A stretch of 64,000 bases of DNA, from assembly GCF_004403305.1 (NCBI RefSeq), contig NZ_SOHE01000083.1:1-64000 (forward strand), in the 5' to 3' direction. Positions 63,019-64,000 of this stretch are shown here, in pieces (position 1 is the first letter of the stretch; each line of letters begins with the position of its first letter). Source of the DNA: Cryobacterium frigoriphilum. Lineage in GTDB: Bacteria; Actinomycetota; Actinomycetes; Actinomycetales; Microbacteriaceae. A program made the translations under genes and the position numbers. Below the pieces are notes generated by a model. The model saw nothing but the letters and a program-made list of their open reading frames with translations, was not told the origin of the DNA and searched no databases.

Positions 63019-64000
63019 CTATTCCGCCGGGTCGGTGATGAAACCCTCGTCGACCATCCAGGCGTAGGCCACATCGGCGGGTTCTTCGCCGTCGACGTCG
63101 ACCTCGCGGTTCATGCCGCGCAGCACCTCGTCGGTGAGTTTGGGTGAGATCTGGGCGAAGATCTCTTCGAGGCCCGGGTAAGCGTCGATCGTCTCGGTGA
63201 AGAAGACCGGGGCCACGTTGTAGGCCGGGAAGAACGACAGGTCGTCGGTCAGTACCGTGAGGTCGAGGGCGTCGATGCGACCGTCGGTCGTGAAGACCTC
63301 GCCGAAGTTGCAGGCTCCGTCGTCGGTCGCGCTGTAGATGGCGCCGGTGTCGTAGATGCCCACGTTGCCGTCCGGCACACTGTCGGCGGCGCCGCGTTCC
63401 ATGCCGTAGTGGGCGAGCATCGGGTTCAGGCCGTCGGGGCGCGAGTTGAACTCGGACTCCACGCAGAAGGTGCGGGCCTCGACCGGCAGCGCGGCGAGTT
63501 CGGACATGGTCGAAATGCCGCCGAGTTCGGCGACGGCCTCGGTGCGTACGGCCATGGCGTAGGTGTTGTTCATGGGAGCCGGCTCGCCCCAGGTGACGCC
63601 GTTCTCGATGTCGACGTCGTAGACGGCCTGCCACATCTCGTTCTGGTCGGTGATCGCCTCGGCCTGCCCGAGGTAGGTCAGCCAGGCGGTGCCGGTGTAT
63701 TCCCAGAGCACGTCGGCCTGGCCCGAGAGCAGCAGTTCGCGGGCCGGCTGGCTGCCGGGCACGTTGCTGAGGTCGGTCACGTCGAAGCCGGCGGCGGTTC
63801 CGGCGATGACCGCGATCTTGCCGAGCAGCAGCTGTTCGGTGAAGTTCTTCGAGGTGATCGTCAGGTCGACGCCCTCGGCGCCGTCGAGCGGGGTGATCGA
63901 GCCGGGGCCCACCGGGGGAACGTACGACGTGACGGGCTGCAGCCCGCAGCCGGTCAGGGCAACCGCCGAGAGCGCGAGCGCACCGGCGATCAGGCCGCGG
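63019..64000 (-). CDS. Osmoprotectant/glycine betaine ABC transporter substrate-binding lipoprotein (start beyond window)
   Basis: The frame is open to the right edge. The visible part begins inside a signal peptide with a lipobox LTGC, so only a few N-terminal residues are missing. The mature protein matches the OpuAC/ProX periplasmic family: LTITSKNFTEQLLLGKIAV at the start, QADVLWEYTGTAWLTYLG and a DLTVLTDDLSFFPAYN strand. It would capture a betaine- or choline-like osmolyte for an OpuC-type transporter whose other genes lie outside the window. Confidence 0.9.
   Translation of the reverse strand, partial: RGLIAGALALSAVALTGCGLQPVTSYVPPVGPGSITPLDGAEGVDLTITSKNFTEQLLLGKIAVIAGTAAGFDVTDLSNVPGSQPARELLLSGQADVLWEYTGTAWLTYLGQAEAITDQNEMWQAVYDVDIENGVTWGEPAPMNNTYAMAVRTEAVAELGGISTMSELAALPVEARTFCVESEFNSRPDGLNPMLAHYGMERGAADSVPDGNVGIYDTGAIYSATDDGACNFGEVFTTDGRIDALDLTVLTDDLSFFPAYNVAPVFFTETIDAYPGLEEIFAQISPKLTDEVLRGMNREVDVDGEEPADVAYAWMVDEGFITDPAE

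Overview
The window is 64 kb of chromosome from a high-GC actinobacterium, most likely a member of Microbacteriaceae. The signs are the strongly GC3-biased codons, the gene order hrcA-dnaJ-rsmE-HIT-phoH-ybeY-corC-era, the DUF3097, DUF3099 and DUF4870 proteins, the GlgM-type glycogen synthase, and a suf operon with a Rieske protein between sufD and sufC. No rRNA, tRNA, CRISPR array, prophage or insertion sequence was found. The genus is not certain.

Layout. 1-7545: C-terminus of an unknown gene, then a long minus-strand heat-shock/RNA-maintenance operon read from a CIRCE-controlled hrcA. 7.6-18.1 kb: two DUF4870 membrane proteins, hemW, DUF1990, lepA, an amidohydrolase, a DUF4097-like anchored protein, a HAD phosphatase, a J-domain protein with a NERD-like tail, an unlisted 54-aa membrane protein and a SRAP peptidase. 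18.1-24.4 kb: DUF3097, a cold-shock protein, a divergent Lrp regulator/PLP sulfur-amino-acid enzyme pair, a helicase and an SGNH hydrolase. 24.6-29.9 kb: an iron-box-controlled desferrioxamine-type siderophore operon (desA, desB and a fused desC-desD). 30-34.6 kb: D-Ala-D-Ala carboxypeptidase, rRNA/tRNA methyltransferase, sirtuin, phosphatase, VOC protein. 34.7-43.9 kb: a 5-oxoproline/D-glutamate locus in two transcription units (pxpA, fused pxpB-pxpC, biotin carboxylase/BCCP; and NRAMP plus DUF1445) with a GntR/FCD regulator between them. 44-52.4 kb: glycosyltransferase, hydrolase, treS, L31, ABC ATPase, glgA/glgC, serB. 52.6-64 kb: fabG, DUF3099, SURF1, an ABC-F protein, TetR, the sufB-sufD-Rieske-sufC-sufT operon, ctaA, and the start-less end of an osmoprotectant-binding lipoprotein.

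How the genes work together. The two halves of the 5-oxoproline locus carry the same near-perfect TTGT-nnn-ACAA palindrome in front of pxpA and in front of the NRAMP gene, which ties them to the FCD regulator encoded between them. The fused PxpB-PxpC protein plus a separate biotin carboxylase/BCCP protein together contain the domain types of urea carboxylase, which suggests a biotin-dependent step on a lactam or amide.

The most unusual property is in the non-coding DNA. Several genes end in short tandem duplications (11-21 bp units) that include their own stop codon. Convergent gene junctions hold either a simple terminator or a repeat structure. Three of them carry related 60-72 bp palindromes centred on GGCGCGCC or a one-base variant of it. 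These look like a family of dispersed palindromic elements together with a strong genome tendency to short tandem duplication.
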